This document shows positions 10,784-22,700 of a stretch of 64,000 nucleotides of DNA, piece after piece. Positions within the stretch are counted from its first letter, which is position 1, and each line of letters opens with the position of its first letter. Made by a program: the position numbers and the translations under genes. This stretch comes from Coprinellus micaceus (Eukaryota > Basidiomycota > Agaricomycetes > Agaricales > Psathyrellaceae), in contig OX596343.1 of assembly GCA_951394405.1 (NCBI GenBank), positions 1 to 64,000 of the forward strand. Reading direction: 5' to 3'. The notes beneath the pieces were generated by a model. That model did no database searches. It had not been told where the DNA came from and saw nothing but the letters and a program-made list of their open reading frames with translations.

Positions 10784-10847
10784 ATGGAGGAGAGCGTAGA
10801 GGAGGGGAAGGAAGGGGATACGGTTTTTATCGCCCACCTCAAGGTGT

Positions 10848-10853
10848 ATTTAT
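10848..10853 (-). promoter_or_regulatory. Putative TATA box of the zinc-finger gene
   Basis: TATAAA on the minus strand, 65 bases upstream of the ATG at 10783 and 11 bases downstream of the helicase stop codon. It suggests the two tandem genes are transcribed separately despite the small gap. Confidence 0.35.
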
Positions 10854-10863
10854 ATGAAGTGTA

Positions 10864-13800
10864 TTATACAGTGACGTGCAGTTGCGTAGCTAGGATTCTA
10901 ATTAATGTGAGAAGGTTGATGGGTTCTCCTGGAGAAGGTGTCTTGGTTAGCCATGAGAAGTAGCTGTTCCGGCCCGATTGCGATTCCAGATCTCCCGCCT
11001 GCGGTGGTAAAATTTGCTTGGAGTGTTGTTTCAAGAACACCAAGGCAACTGCAGTATCAAAAAGGACGGCAGGTGTGTCGCAGTGTTCCCCTTCGTCTAC
11101 CCACCTATGGATGCGGGCAGTGCAACCTTTTTCGTCCGTGTAATCGCCCTAGTAATGAAAATGAGGGTCTAATTCGACAATTGGATCGAGACCTTACTGA
11201 CCTGTTGGGGGAGGAAGCAGTGGAAGCAGGTACCCTTTTTCAGCGATTGGACGCAGGCATTCTTATGGTTGGTGTACGTCTGTAAGATGTTTGGGACGGG
11301 TCGGACGTGTTGAGCAACAAAGTCATGGTTGTCAGATTCTTTTCGAATATGACAAACGATGCAGCGGTCGGTAAATGCTGCGATGAATTGATGGAGAAGA
11401 CGATACAGGTCGCTGTGTGGGAGGGGTTTGGCCTGGGCCAGAGCGGCGTGGGTAGAGGCTATATGCTGTGTGGGACCGCCGTTGCGGACAGGGACGGGCT
11501 GAACAGCGGCGGGCGCAGTTGGCAAACCGCGAGACTGGGCCGACGGGAGGGGGAGCGTATAGAGCTGTACTTGTCGGTTGCTGGCTCTGGTACAAACATC
11601 ACAGAAATGTGATTCGGGACCAATGGCAGAGCAAGGGAGGGCACCACCGTCCAGTGGCTCTTGCAATGCAACTCGTCGGCACAACCTTTCGTTTTCAATG
11701 TACTGCTCCATGGATCGCACTGAGGGATCGCCTCCCTCGCCAATGATAACGGGAATGGGTTCTGAAACGAGGATGGAGTATGCCTGTTTCGTATCGGCGT
11801 CCCTGCCGGCTCTCCCGGTGTCTTGTGCAAAGTCTATAATGTTTCTGGGGTTTCCAGCATGAATGACATGGGTGACTCCAGGTACATCGAGCCCTACTCC
11901 AAGTACGCATGTAGTAGCGATGCAGCGCACGTCTCCGGACCGAAAGCGTGTGAGGAGAGCCCGGATAGAGTCGGGTCCAAGCGAAGCGTAGCACGCTTCA
12001 GCACCGAGCGCCTCAGCAAAGCCCTTGGTCTCGTGGATTTGCTTGCAAAAGATGAGTATTTTCCCGACTTGTGACGCAGTGAGGAGCTCCCTCGTGAGGG
12101 ACACGACCCTTTCATGGACTTCGGAGCGCTTTCTAACACGTGTGACATTATACGAGATATTTGGACGGGCAGTGACGCCACGCAGAACAATGGCGGTGGT
12201 CAACCCTACATCTGCGAGAAGCTTTGGTTGGAGGGCGACAGGCAAAGTAGCAGTCAATAGAATGACTTGAACACCTAGGACGGCCAAGAACTGCAGTTGA
12301 TGCATGACCTGTCGAAAGCTCTGGTGTAAAAGGATGAGATGGGCCTCATCGAATATGACGCGGACAAGGCGCTTGGCATCGATTAGTGCATGAAGAAAAG
12401 CGATGAATTGAGGGGTGATAGCCATGTCGCATGTAGCGATGACGTTGCGTGTTGTATTGTCAAGTGTGGTATCCATGCTCCAGGAAGAGTTGGAGATTCC
12501 GGCATCGGTCAAGCGCTTGTGGAACTGTTCGTGCATGGCATTGTATGGCACGATGTACACAGTGACCTTGTCATGGGCGTCATAGTAGCGTGATGCCAGG
12601 ATGCCTGGGAGCGTCTTTCCTGAACCAGTGGCTGTAATGAGCAGGAGGGACTCCTTGGCGTCGACAGTGATCTGGGTAGCTTGAGCTTGATTGTGATCCT
12701 TGAAGCCCATGGTCGAGTGAGGTGCATCGAAAAAGTCTCTGAGCCGCATAACCAGGGAGGGAGTGACATCGACAACAGTGCTAACGCCAGGGTATGTCGT
12801 GTCTGCCTTGATCTTTGTGGGACAAAAGAGATGAACGACGGCTGCATGGGACTCTTGTACACAACGCTGAGTGGAGTTAATGAGGGTGGGGAGTATGTTC
12901 CGGGCCATGGCGAGCGCGGCGATTTCCAGAGCTTGCGTAGAAAGTCCGCCTTCCCCGACCTGGCTGGGGCTGGGCTCAAGGACAGGTAGTCCATCGGTCC
13001 CCTTTCTGATGCGGTGGACATTGTCAATAATCTCTGTGCCCAGACCAAAGATCCTGTGGAAGATGCCGCTGGTCATGATGCAGTTTTTCAAGCCTTGATA
13101 GTCGGTATTGGGTGGTAGATTGTCGTCCAGGCCGTAATGCTGGAGCTCGACCTTCCCTGTGTGGCCCATTTGCTCTGCGAGACTAGAGTTGGAGGGCTTG
13201 AGAGGAAACTCCTCCTCGCGCTGGGTACTGATGAACGACATGAATTGCCTGTGCCAGGACGGGTTGATCCTGATTTTGATCGTGCTTTTACTCATCTTCT
13301 CGAGGCAGAGGCTGAGGTTAGAGGATTCAAAGGGGGAGGTGAGACCGAAGAAGAGCTTGAAGTGACTTTCCCAAGCCATTTTCTGCGTTGGGAACAGTAC
13401 TAGCTGTATTTCCGTATACAAGGGACGGATGAAGATACTGAACCGGATGAAAAGCCAAGCGACCTCGGGTAGGGGCGCTCGTGCCATATTTTGATCAAGA
13501 CCGGTCATGTTTGTCGTCTTGTTATACGAGCCTCGAAGGAAGGTAGTACCGAAATTGTGGAAGAAGTTCCTTATACTGCCATTCGGAACGTTACGAAGCA
13601 GGTGTGAGGCGAGCTCAGTCCCTCGAGCGGGAGCGCCGTAGGTGACCATGATGAGCGCGACGAGCTTGTTCTGGACCTCGTAGATGCGTTTCCGGAGGAT
13701 TCGGATCTGGTGTCGCTTCCATTGGACGCGCTCCTCGCCGTCAACAAAGACGCGCTCGATGTAAGCTTCGGCGACCTCGTCGGTGCTCAACATGTACTCG

Positions 13801-15920
13801 ACCAGGGTCTGACGTCCGTGCCAGCTGTTGCGAGCATCGTCGAGGAAGCAGTAGCCGCTCGCGGTGTTCCTAGGCTTGTCAAAGATGGCCTGGGTCCGGT
13901 CGATCTCAAAGTGCGGCTGGTGGAAGAGCAGACTGTTAAGCTCGTTTTGGACCTCATCACAGAGGGTCTGCACCATCGACCGTATGTGGGCGACATGGAC
14001 GATGTTGCTCCCGTTGTACGCGGATGTCGCAGTCCAGTCGGGGGAGCTGAAGTAGGTGGTGCCTTGCTCCGCACCCTTGAACGCCCCAATGGTTCGCAGA
14101 GTGGTGTAGATGGTGGGGAGCGGCCCTTGCCTCTCGTAGGAGAGGGCGGGATTGAGGACTTTGACGGACCTTGTCAAGAATGCGTTGTCAGCAACAGGAC
14201 GGACACAAGGGACGAGGGTCTTACTCGGCGTGGAGCGTGCTGTTTGCAATACTCAAGCTTATGATATTGTCTGAAAGTACGAGTCGACAGACACATAGCA
14301 CCGCGGCCATTTGCTGGGTGATCTGACTGGTAGAGACCCAGCCGTCTGTTGGATGCGTTGAAGCGAGGATAATAAACTGGACGATGGGAGAATGGAAGGT
14401 GGCCTCCTTGGAGCTGGCTGGGATGAAAAAGATGAGCTGGCGAAGCATTTCACGGACCCTCTCTTGGGTAGGGCCCAGTGTCAACAGCGACTGTTGGCCA
14501 ATGACGCTCACACATTCCTCTTCGTGATCTTGGATAGGCTCTCCATCGGCATCGACAGGTTCAGGGATGTCATCGTCGTGCATGGCCTGCTCCTCTTCAG
14601 GTGTGATGTGATACTCCTCGCGCTGTTCGGGGGTGATCGTCCATAGCTCCATCGCCAACGATTGCACCGGCTCTGGAATTGCGGTGGGGAGGCGATTGTC
14701 CACCGCGTAGCGGAGATACATGATAAGGTGGACAATATGTTTGGCGTAGCGTGCGAGGGTGGGCTCTGATACGACCTTGTGGACGACATGGTGCATCTCG
14801 TTGTGTTGGGTGGGTGGGCGACGTCCAATCTCATGTCGAAGGAAAGAGTCGGACTGAAGGTTGTCCTGCATGTCGCTGAGCATATCAGTTATGTTCCGAG
14901 TGAGGTAGTTCCTGATGGCAGTCTCGTCCCGCGCATAAGAGAAGATTTCCGATGCCTCTTTCTGTGTGAGGTGTAGGTGCTCAAGCAGTTTCTCCCAGCC
15001 CATGTCGACAATATACTTGCGTTTCATGAGATCTTGGGCTTGGATGGAGTGCTGGCAATCAAAGGACAAACGTTCTCGGGTTCTGTCGTACAGCTCATAT
15101 AGGCTGGTCTGGGGTAAAGGTTGTGGGACTGTGGTCGCCGGAGGGAGTACGGCAAAGTAGGGGCTATTGCTGTTATTCTTAAATCTCTGTGCCCAGGTGG
15201 TGAACCAGGCGGCTGATTTGCCGTGGTTCGTGCAAGCGCCGTTCGAGCAGCCAGTGAGGCCAGGCTTTCGGCCCCAGGCCTGGTTGCAGGACGGACATCC
15301 ATAATAATCCTTGTGGAGCTTCAATCCTTCAATGGGAGGAAGCAGTATGATGGGACGTTCAGGTGAGGCGAGCATCTCTTTGACGATGTGAAGTGCTGGG
15401 TTGATTTCCTTCTGGGTAGGAAGATATTTGTTTGTATGGCTCTTGAGATGGTCCCTGATGGCGGCGGGGTTCACCATATGCTCGCATGTTTTACAGAGAA
15501 GGATTTTGTGTTTCTGGTTGATGATGAGGCCTAGTAGTTCAAGTTGTGGATGAGACTTCAGCTCGCCGGTGACCTGGATAAGTTCCACTTTCAGAACGAT
15601 GTACAGACGACGGTTAGAGGAGAGCACTCACGGTGGCAACTGGCTTTGGGCTGGACTCTTCAAGAGATGTAGTAGAGCCGGAGGCAACGAGGGCTACAGC
15701 CTGAGGTATCATTTAGAAGGTGAGATGAACATTAGCAAGGCTCAGTCTCACAACAGAGGGCGGCGTTTCGAGTTCCCCAATGCTTGGAACTTCAGCTTGG
15801 TCTAAGCGAGCACGCTTAGATCTGACCTCTCTCCCACGTTAGCAATGAGCACAAATGAGGATCGGGAAAGACTCACGGTGATGGGTCTGGATGAGGGGTG
15901 GAGACACGTTTTGGCTCCAT
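10864..15920 (-). CDS. Telomere-linked RecQ-like DEAH helicase, six exons
   Basis: Exons 15877-15920, 15752-15830, 15632-15700, 14225-15573, 11202-14169 and 10864-11148 join in phase to 1597 aa. All five introns are 46-58 bases. The apparent break at 14225 is a GTAAGA intron, not a frameshift. Residues about 91-110 form a C2H2 finger (CKTC...H...H) as in the N-terminus of fungal telomere-linked helicases, followed by a CPSC...C cluster near residue 130. The SF2 core has Walker A TATGSGKT (about 1027-1034), DEAH (1121-1124), TAT (about 1153) and motif VI DTGRAGRD (1297-1304). The C-terminus has further CxxC pairs (about 1370, 1450, 1495). An ATP-dependent 3'-5' DNA helicase role is known for the family; a role in subtelomere recombination or telomere backup is inferred. 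The frame is open throughout, so the gene looks functional. Confidence 0.9.
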
Positions 15921-16415
15921 TGTGACGTAGCCAAGACCAACATAGGCTCTAGTCCAGAGGAAGCGGGGAGGCGTGGAGGCACAGTGTGCGCTGGAATCCG
16001 GCGCACAGAGGCAGGGAAAGGGGAGGAATGAACGGCGGCTGGGACAGCCGGCTCTGTCCTGCTTCTATATCTGTTTTCATTTGCGTGACTATATGCGGTG
16101 GAGTTATGAAAGAAATCTGTTGAACGAGATTTGTGACAGGGAAGCTCGTGTTCTGTTGTGGCGGGGTGCCAAAAATCCTGTTCAACAAGATTTTGGACAG
16201 CGGTGTGGCCGGTCCGTTTTTGGCGGTGAAGTTTAATTAAAGAATTCAGTTGGCTCGGGACCGTGCTGTCATTCAGAGCGCAGCCCAGTTGGGCGAAAAA
16301 CCTTGTCGCCAGTGTCGATCAGGGGTAGTGCTTCTAATTAAACGTCAAATAGCAATGATGTGACGTGTGTTCAAGGACGGAGATTTCGCTCGATCTTACC
16401 GGACTGCGGGACCGA
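15921..16415. other. Helicase upstream region
   Basis: This region must hold the minus-strand helicase promoter. No TATA box is obvious. Two imperfect inverted phrases occur near 16108-16200 (TGTTGAACGAGATTTGTGACA and GTTCAACAAGATTTTGGACAG) with GGCGG/GCCGG-rich flanks. Open frames here are short and unsupported. Confidence 0.4.
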
Positions 16416-16525
16416 GCGGCGATCTTGTGGCGTTAGGCGCCGGGCAGGACCGGCAATCTCGTGGCGTTAGGCGCTGGGCAGGACGATGAGCGGCAATCTC
16501 GTGGCGTTAGGCGCTGGGTGGAACG
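16416..16525. repeat. About 40-bp tandem repeat, three copies
   Basis: CGGCRATCTYGTGGCGTTAG occurs at about 16417, 16451 and 16491, each followed by GCGCYGGGYRGRAC. Spacing is 34-40 bases. It is GC-rich and lies 0.5 kb upstream of the helicase start, on the opposite side from its coding region. Confidence 0.75.
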
Positions 16526-17202
16526 ATGAACAGAGATTCACTGCTGGGCGGTTTGGATATTGTGGGGTTCAATGCTATATAGAGCTGTACAGAGGTTGTG
16601 TGATGAACGATGAGACAACAGAGAGACAGGTGGTGCCTCACCCCAGTGGCAGGACGCCCACAGTGCAGTCTCAAGTCTCATTCCCGAACATTGGGTCTAG
16701 GCGGGGTTGAGATTTCATTCGTAGAGTGACAAAGGAATGTATAAGTCTCGATTTACATCTTACAGGTGGTACAGAGTGTGACTAGATTGGGTGAGCGCAT
16801 GCCAGCTCATCACCCATGGAACATACATGTGGTGTTGGACGGGTGAGTGAACGAGCAGATATATTCAAGTTATAGGCTAATACAATTGAGCGTCTAATTC
16901 TACAGGAAGGGGTATTGGAAGATCGTGCAAGGCATGTAGGTATGTCGCCCAAGGTGAGGGTGAGGTGAGGTAGGGGATGTCGCCGATCAGTGGAGACGCC
17001 GCGCTATTGGCAAAGGGCGGGCGACAACGGTGGCGGAGGAGTGTGGTGGAAAGGGCGATCGAGCCCGATCTTGGCGATGGCTGGCAGTGACGACGCAGAT
17101 CGCAGAAGGGAAAGCGTATTCAGTAACGGCGGGGCGGTGGTGACGATGGCAGTGGAAAAGGAAGATGAAAGACGGCGGAGTGATGAGGAAGAGAGCGAAG
17201 TG

Positions 17203-17525
17203 CGGTTGGTGAACGGTGGGGTGACGACGATCGTGGGCGTGGTTGATGATGATGACGAAGGGAGTGGCGGTGACGACGATGGCGAAAGGAACGGGGTGCG
17301 ATTGGTGAACGGCGGGGTGATGATGATCGCGGAGGGAGCGGCGCACGATTGGTGCAAGGCGGGATGACGACGACGCCGCGATTGGTAAAAGGCGGGATGA
17401 CGACGACGCCGCGATTGGTAAAAGGCGGGATGACGACGATGGAGGGAGCAGCGCGCGATTGGTGAAGGGCGGGATGACGACGACGCCGCCATTGGTGAAA
17501 GGCGGGATGACGACGACGATGGGAG
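17203..17525. repeat. GC-rich minisatellite (GATTGGT units)
   Basis: The phrase GATTGGTRAARGGCGGGATG, followed by GACGACGACGCCG, recurs near 17203, 17300, 17347, 17380, 17412, 17457 and 17490, with spacings of 32-47 bases in the dense part. GACGAC runs surround it (17090-17620). The minus strand gives long low-complexity Ser/Pro/Val frames with no start context or introns, so I treat it as non-coding satellite. Confidence 0.85.
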
Positions 17526-18034
17526 CGGGGCAATGGCGGGGAGGGGAGAACGTCGACGATGACGACAATGAGCGGAGGGCGACGACGACGATGATGATGG
17601 TAATGGCAGTGAAGAGAGGGGCTCGCGATCGACGCGTCTGACGACGCGTCGCCGGCGAGATCCGCGCCCAGTGCCCGGCATGGAGGCCGGACGTTTGGCG
17701 GGGCAACGAAGACCCCCTCCGGAGAAGGTGTCTACGTTAAGGGGGAGGGTGTCTGCGTTGGGTGGGGGGGATCGGCGATCAGTTCCGGAACCCGTTGATC
17801 GATCGCCGGTTGGCGGGCACGCAGAGCCTTCGTTTCTGGGGAATAAGTATAGGAACATCGCCGATTAGCTCGTATGCAGGCTCGTTGGAAACGCGTCGTC
17901 GAGTACCTGCGCTGGGTGCAAGTCACCGCATGTCAATCCGACAAGTACCCGCTGCAGAATGCCAGAGTGCCTGACCACCAACGATCCAGACACCCAAAAC
18001 CCCCAAAACCCCAGAACCCTGGGCCAAAAAACCC

Positions 18035-18700
18035 TCAAACCCCTGGAAAAAAATCGATCAAACCCTGGACCCTGGACAATCTCTCAATAACCCTAAGTTC
18101 CTTCTGCTCCCTCTCCCGTCCACCCTCGCGCTCGTTCTTGTGGTCGCTATCCCCCTTCCACCCCTTCTCCCGCCCACCCTCGTGTCCGTTCTTGTAGTTA
18201 CCATCCTCCTTCCGACCCTTCTCCCGTCCACCCTCCCGCTCACGCTTATACTCATCATCCTCCTTCCACCCCTTGTTATCCTCCTTCCGATCCTCCTCCT
18301 CCTCGTTATAATAATGCCCCTTATCGCTCTTCTTAGCCTCCTCCTCCTTCCCACTCTCCTCCTTCTCGCTCCACTCGTCGCACTTTTGCTTCATCTCCAG
18401 ATCCCAATCATTCCTCGACTTCGAGGAGCAGTCGGTGTCCTTCTTATACGAAGACGACATCTCCTTGGCCTCGTGCTTCTGCTCTCCGTCGTACGCGTTG
18501 AACTTGAAATGTTTCTTGTGGTTGTAATCGTAGTCCTCGTCGTAGTGCTTTTCGTCGTCGGAAGAGGAGTAGACGCGGTCCTTCCCGTACGATTCTCCGC
18601 GTTTGGAGACGGAGTCGGTGCGGGCGGCGACGAGCGCGGGGGAGGCGAGAGCCATGGGGAGTGCGATGGCGAGGAGAGCGAAGGTGGTCGAGAGCTTCAT
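18035..18700 (-). CDS. Secreted, Lys/Glu-rich small protein
   Basis: A single exon of 221 codons. Residues 1-19 form a textbook signal peptide (MKLSTTFALLAIALPMALA), followed by a short proregion ending in a Kex2-type Lys-Arg at 33-34. The mature part is extremely charged (Lys, Glu, Asp, Arg, Gly) with only two cysteines, in SSYKKDTDCSSKSRN and MKQKCDEW. The C-terminal third has a degenerate repeat of about 16 residues built on REGGREKG. The TATA box 108 bases upstream, the CT-rich leader and the clean ATG support expression. It does not resemble a named effector family; a disordered extracellular or wall-associated protein is possible, with the low-complexity tail evolving by repeat slippage. 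Confidence 0.8.
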   Translation of the reverse strand: MKLSTTFALLAIALPMALASPALVAARTDSVSKRGESYGKDRVYSSSDDEKHYDEDYDYNHKKHFKFNAYDGEQKHEAKEMSSSYKKDTDCSSKSRNDWDLEMKQKCDEWSEKEESGKEEEAKKSDKGHYYNEEEEDRKEDNKGWKEDDEYKREREGGREKGRKEDGNYKNGHEGGREKGWKGDSDHKNEREGGREREQKELRVIERLSRVQGLIDFFPGV

Positions 18701-18807
18701 GATTGAAAGTCGTTGAGAAAAGAGGTAGAGTGGTAGAGAGGGGTGTTTGGTATTGGGATGTGAGGTGGTTGGAGAGGCGATGGGGAAGCAGACGCGACCT
18801 GGAGCTG

Positions 18808-18815
18808 TATTTATA
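18808..18815 (-). promoter_or_regulatory. TATA box of the secreted charged protein
   Basis: TATAAATA on the minus strand, 108 bases upstream of the ATG at 18700, followed by a pyrimidine-rich leader typical of well-expressed fungal genes. Confidence 0.6.
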
Positions 18816-19169
18816 CATCCTAGGATGAGCGAGAGAAACCGGGTGGCTGTCATACAATGTCGATGTGAGCCGTCCCGACGGGCCAGGATGGACAGTCGGA
18901 CTGCGGATTCGAGTCTAGTAGGAATCTTTTTTCCAGTTTTTGACTCCCGGGTCAGCCATTCTTATTCTTATTATGCGGCACCAGGTCCATTAGTCGAGAA
19001 ACAGACGAAGCTAAACGCCGTCTCGGTGCCAGGGCACCAGGTGATGGGCGCGTTTTGTTCGATGCTGTAGCACTCGAGGAAGCGAAGGCATGCAGGGAGG
19101 GTACAGGGCAGTGGCGGAGGAAAGGATCCAGTATCGGGACTTCAACGTATCCCTCCCAGGAGGAAGCTG

Positions 19170-19385
19170 TCAGATACAAGCCGCCCCGCTACGAAACGGC
19201 GCAGGTTCGCCATACGAGTGTCTGCGATCGAGACCGCAAGCGCCTGGGCGCTGCCACTTCTTAACGCCATCTTCTGCGATATCTCGTGAGGCCAGAGCGT
19301 ATCGTTCAGGAAAGGCGTTGTGAATGGAAGGAAGCTCGAGGGTGGGGCATTTGCCGTCGCTCGAATCGCCCAGAGCCAGGCCCAT
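19170..19385 (-). CDS. Possible small protein, unknown
   Basis: A 71-codon frame from the ATG at 19385 with amino-acid usage like real coding sequence and three cysteines (GKCP, GACG, AACI). The frame is open upstream for another 19 codons and could be the end of a spliced gene. A GTATCTGAC phrase at the stop suggests an alternative intron. No homologue recognised; low confidence. Confidence 0.3.
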   Translation of the reverse strand: MGLALGDSSDGKCPTLELPSIHNAFPERYALASRDIAEDGVKKWQRPGACGLDRRHSYGEPAPFRSGAACI

Positions 19386-19766
19386 AGTGAAACTAAGGGC
19401 GTATGAGCTGCAAGCCAAAGTCGCTGCGATCCTTGTTCGCACAAGGGTAGAGGTATCCTTAAGTTGTTCCTACACAAGAACGAGAGAGCAGGAAAAGTTC
19501 TTGGGTCAGGCCGTCAAGGTGTCGACCTTGTGGTGACGGGCGCTTGTCATGCGAAAAGAGTCATAGGTGTGCGTCAGATGCCTTGGAACTACTGGTCGAG
19601 CGTCTGGAAGGGGTCATGATCCGCTGCGGCGGTGCCGCATTGCGATTACCTCGGGTGAGATCTAGAAGACCCCATACATTGAGAGAAAGAGGTAGTAGCT
19701 GCTCCTCTGTATTCCGTGTATCATTTCCACATTTCAATGCGAAGTTGGTATGTTATCGCTCGTGGC

Positions 19767-22700
19767 GATTAGATTAGATCGTCCCTCACTTCCAACTCCT
19801 CTCCATTCGATCGAGCGGACGAAACTCTCCTTGAGACTGCTTCCTACTGAAACCTCCTTTAGCTCCGGCTATATAGCTGCCTTTATGCCCTACGGATATT
19901 GCGTCGCTCACAGCGGAAGAGAAACTCGCGTCGTAGACGAGCCAACGTCTCGCACCCCAATCACCCGCGTCCCAGATCTTCGAGGTGAGCGCTTTCCTCC
20001 CCTTACCTCCTTAGCTCAAAGTTCGACGTTCAACTAGGCCATTCTCGGTTATTCGAAGGCGGAAAACGATGACCGCCCATCCCCCAGGCCGCTCAAGTGA
20101 TCCGCCGTCGCACTACCTCCCAATACTCCAACGTTCCTCCTTCCTCCTTCCACTATACGAACACGTCGTATTCAAGCCCAGAAAGCACCTGTGCATGGCC
20201 ACCTCCACGGCCACCTTCGTCTCAAGGCCATATATGCCACCGCTTCCCTCATACCTTGGAATTCGCCAACTGGGACCGCTCGCACGAGAGCTACGTTTGA
20301 TAGCGAGTTAGGGCGGTGTCGATGGGGAATGCTGGGAAGGGTATTACGATGGTTATGGGTACGTCTCGGTACGTCTCCACCGCCCACTCCCTTCTCATCT
20401 CGCATTCTCATCCAGCGACGACCTTAGCAGGTGATCTCAGTCGTCGCGAGCATGGGTCGACGAACGAACAAACCTCCACGTCCCGATAACCCCTGCCGTC
20501 AAATCTCAACCACATTCCAGCCCCGTCTCCCCGCACTTCCTCCCCTCGCTCTGCCCCCGGTCTCCCGGGGTCCGTCGTCCCCTGCATCCCACGGTCACCC
20601 CAGCAATCCCCCCTCCATCTTTCCGATCCTCAGCGCCGTTGCTCAGCACCTCTCCCGACCGTCGTAGATGTCGATCCGGTCCCCTTACCCCCTGGCCCAT
20701 TCCTCATATCCTAACTCACTCGTTGATTCCGCCTCGCGGAGGTCGCTCGTTCCCGTCGCCGTGCATCATCTTCGAACTCTAGCCGGCCCAATCTCGACGT
20801 TCAAAGTAGAAAACGGCTGTTCCCATCTCCAACACACCCGCGACGACGGTCACGATCGGCGACCTCCCGTAGAGCCGTCAGTGCCCTTCACCCAACCCCA
20901 CAACTTAGTTCTCGCTTCTCGCGATTCCTCTCAATACCCCAGTCCTTCGTCGCGCCTCCCCCCAATATGTCGATGCAACGTCGCCAGCGTCAGCGAGCTC
21001 GCTCCCAGCGGGTGCTCTTCCCCGCATCATCCGTGTAACCCCACCGCGACCCCCGAGCGAGGTTGCTGTGGAGGGTGGATTGTTGAGGGCGACAACACAT
21101 GATTCCGGTAGAAAATGGGTACGTCTCCGTCGCTCCAGACTCCCCCGCGTGGTATTCTCATCGCAGGATTTCTCGTAGCTGTCTGACAACCCGTCGTCAA
21201 AGCCCTACAATCTCTCGCTGTTATCATCCTGGGATCCTTCGGTCGGGTCACGCTCTCCTCAGTCGGCTCAGTCAATACACCTTTGTTCGTGGACGTCGCG
21301 GCCTCTACGTACGATCTCCTCACCTCGGAGCTCAATTACGACCCCGGTGGATGTCAGGATTTACCGGGGACGACGTGAGAGTTCGCTTGGCTCGGTACGC
21401 TCTCTTCCCTTCTCGATCTACAGCTTCCCCTTTCTGATTCTGTGCGCACTGTTTCAGTGTCTCACTTTCCCGTCGCAGGCGCCCACGCAAGCCTCATAGA
21501 CGACCGACCCCAGGCTACTCGAGTCTCGTCGACTCGAGCTCGCGTAGCCCACTCTCCCCCGTTGGCGTGGCGTACAGTCAACACCTAGTCGGTTCAGTCT
21601 CACTATTTCGAAGCTCGGAGACGGCTGTCGTCGATCTCCCCGATCGCCAGACCGTTCGCTTCTCGCAGGTCACCCAACCAACTTCATTCGCCTTTCGTTT
21701 CTTCGTCGATCCGCCGAGAGCTTCTCTCACGGTCGACGAGCCCTCTGCCTACACCCCTCCCCTCGAACATGACATACCCTCCGGCGTTGGGGTACCGCGC
21801 ACCCTTGCGGGTTGAGAGTCACGTTTCGACATTTGGTGTTGAGGGCGGCCAGGGGCGCCGTCAAATGGGCGGTCGAGCAGATGTTTTAAGGTACGTTTTC
21901 ATCTCCCCAGATCTCCCCAGCTTGGCTTCTTCCGTGGGCGAACTTTCAGCGACTCGTCAAACGCTAGGTTCGAACTGAAGAATGAGGACCTCGCTGCCGA
22001 AGTCCCGGTGCCTCCCTTTCTCGCCTTTTTTCCTTTCAATTCGATTGCCAGCCTTGATTCATTCGTTCCCCACCATGTCGTTCAACGGCTCATCAATTTA
22101 GCCGTTTCTCTGGCAAATACATCGTCCTGGATTCCCCATCGACTTGAGACATCGCCCAGCTCCCCTCCGCTTTTCCCTACTGTTAAATACTCTAGGTGCG
22201 TCCTCTTACCCCCCTCCGTTTATCTTCGGACTCTTCTGATTCCCTCCACAGGTACTCAGGGTGTCCCAAACTGTAGATTGGAATGCACCTTATCTTCACT
22301 CAAGGTAGTCGGCTCGACTTCATGGGCGTCACTCATCTTCGTTGGGTCGACTTCACCCACGTCGCCTGTCCCCGTCGGCTCGTCTTACTGATGACGAGCT
22401 TCGTCGGTCTATCGGATATCCGCACGTCCTCGCTGAGGTCGGCCTCTGTCAACTCTTTGTCAGCTGCAGCGACGGTTGAGCTGGTCGAGGAAGCTGAGAA
22501 TGTGGCATTGGCCTCATTTACGCTGGACTTCGTCACACGCCGCAGCGAATTCTTTCCTTCCAGAGGGTGAGAGAAGCCCTGACTGTGCATACTTTCGCCC
22601 GGGACGGGCATCGGGGAGAGGGCTGTAGGACGAAGTGGGTGAGGGGTTTGGGTTGTCGAATGATAGGCATGGTACGCGTCACGCTGCTCCGTCGTACTTA

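Noticed and set aside
14221..14249. Frameshift between the N- and C-terminal halves of the helicase
   Set aside because: A GTAAGA...CTGAC...CAAG intron of 55 bases at 14170-14224 joins the two frames exactly in phase.
16987..17858. Ser/Pro/Val-rich proteins on the minus strand
   Set aside because: Low-complexity translation of the GACGAC/GATTGGT minisatellite, open in several frames at once.
17985..18075. Interstitial telomere-like CCCAAAA/CCCTAA tract
   Set aside because: A/C-rich but without ordered CCCTAA units; only a few ACCCT phrases occur by composition.
18140..18706. Leu/Val-rich plus-strand frame opposite the secreted protein
   Set aside because: Antisense shadow of the charged protein (Lys/Glu codons read as Leu/Phe); the sense strand has a signal peptide and a TATA box.
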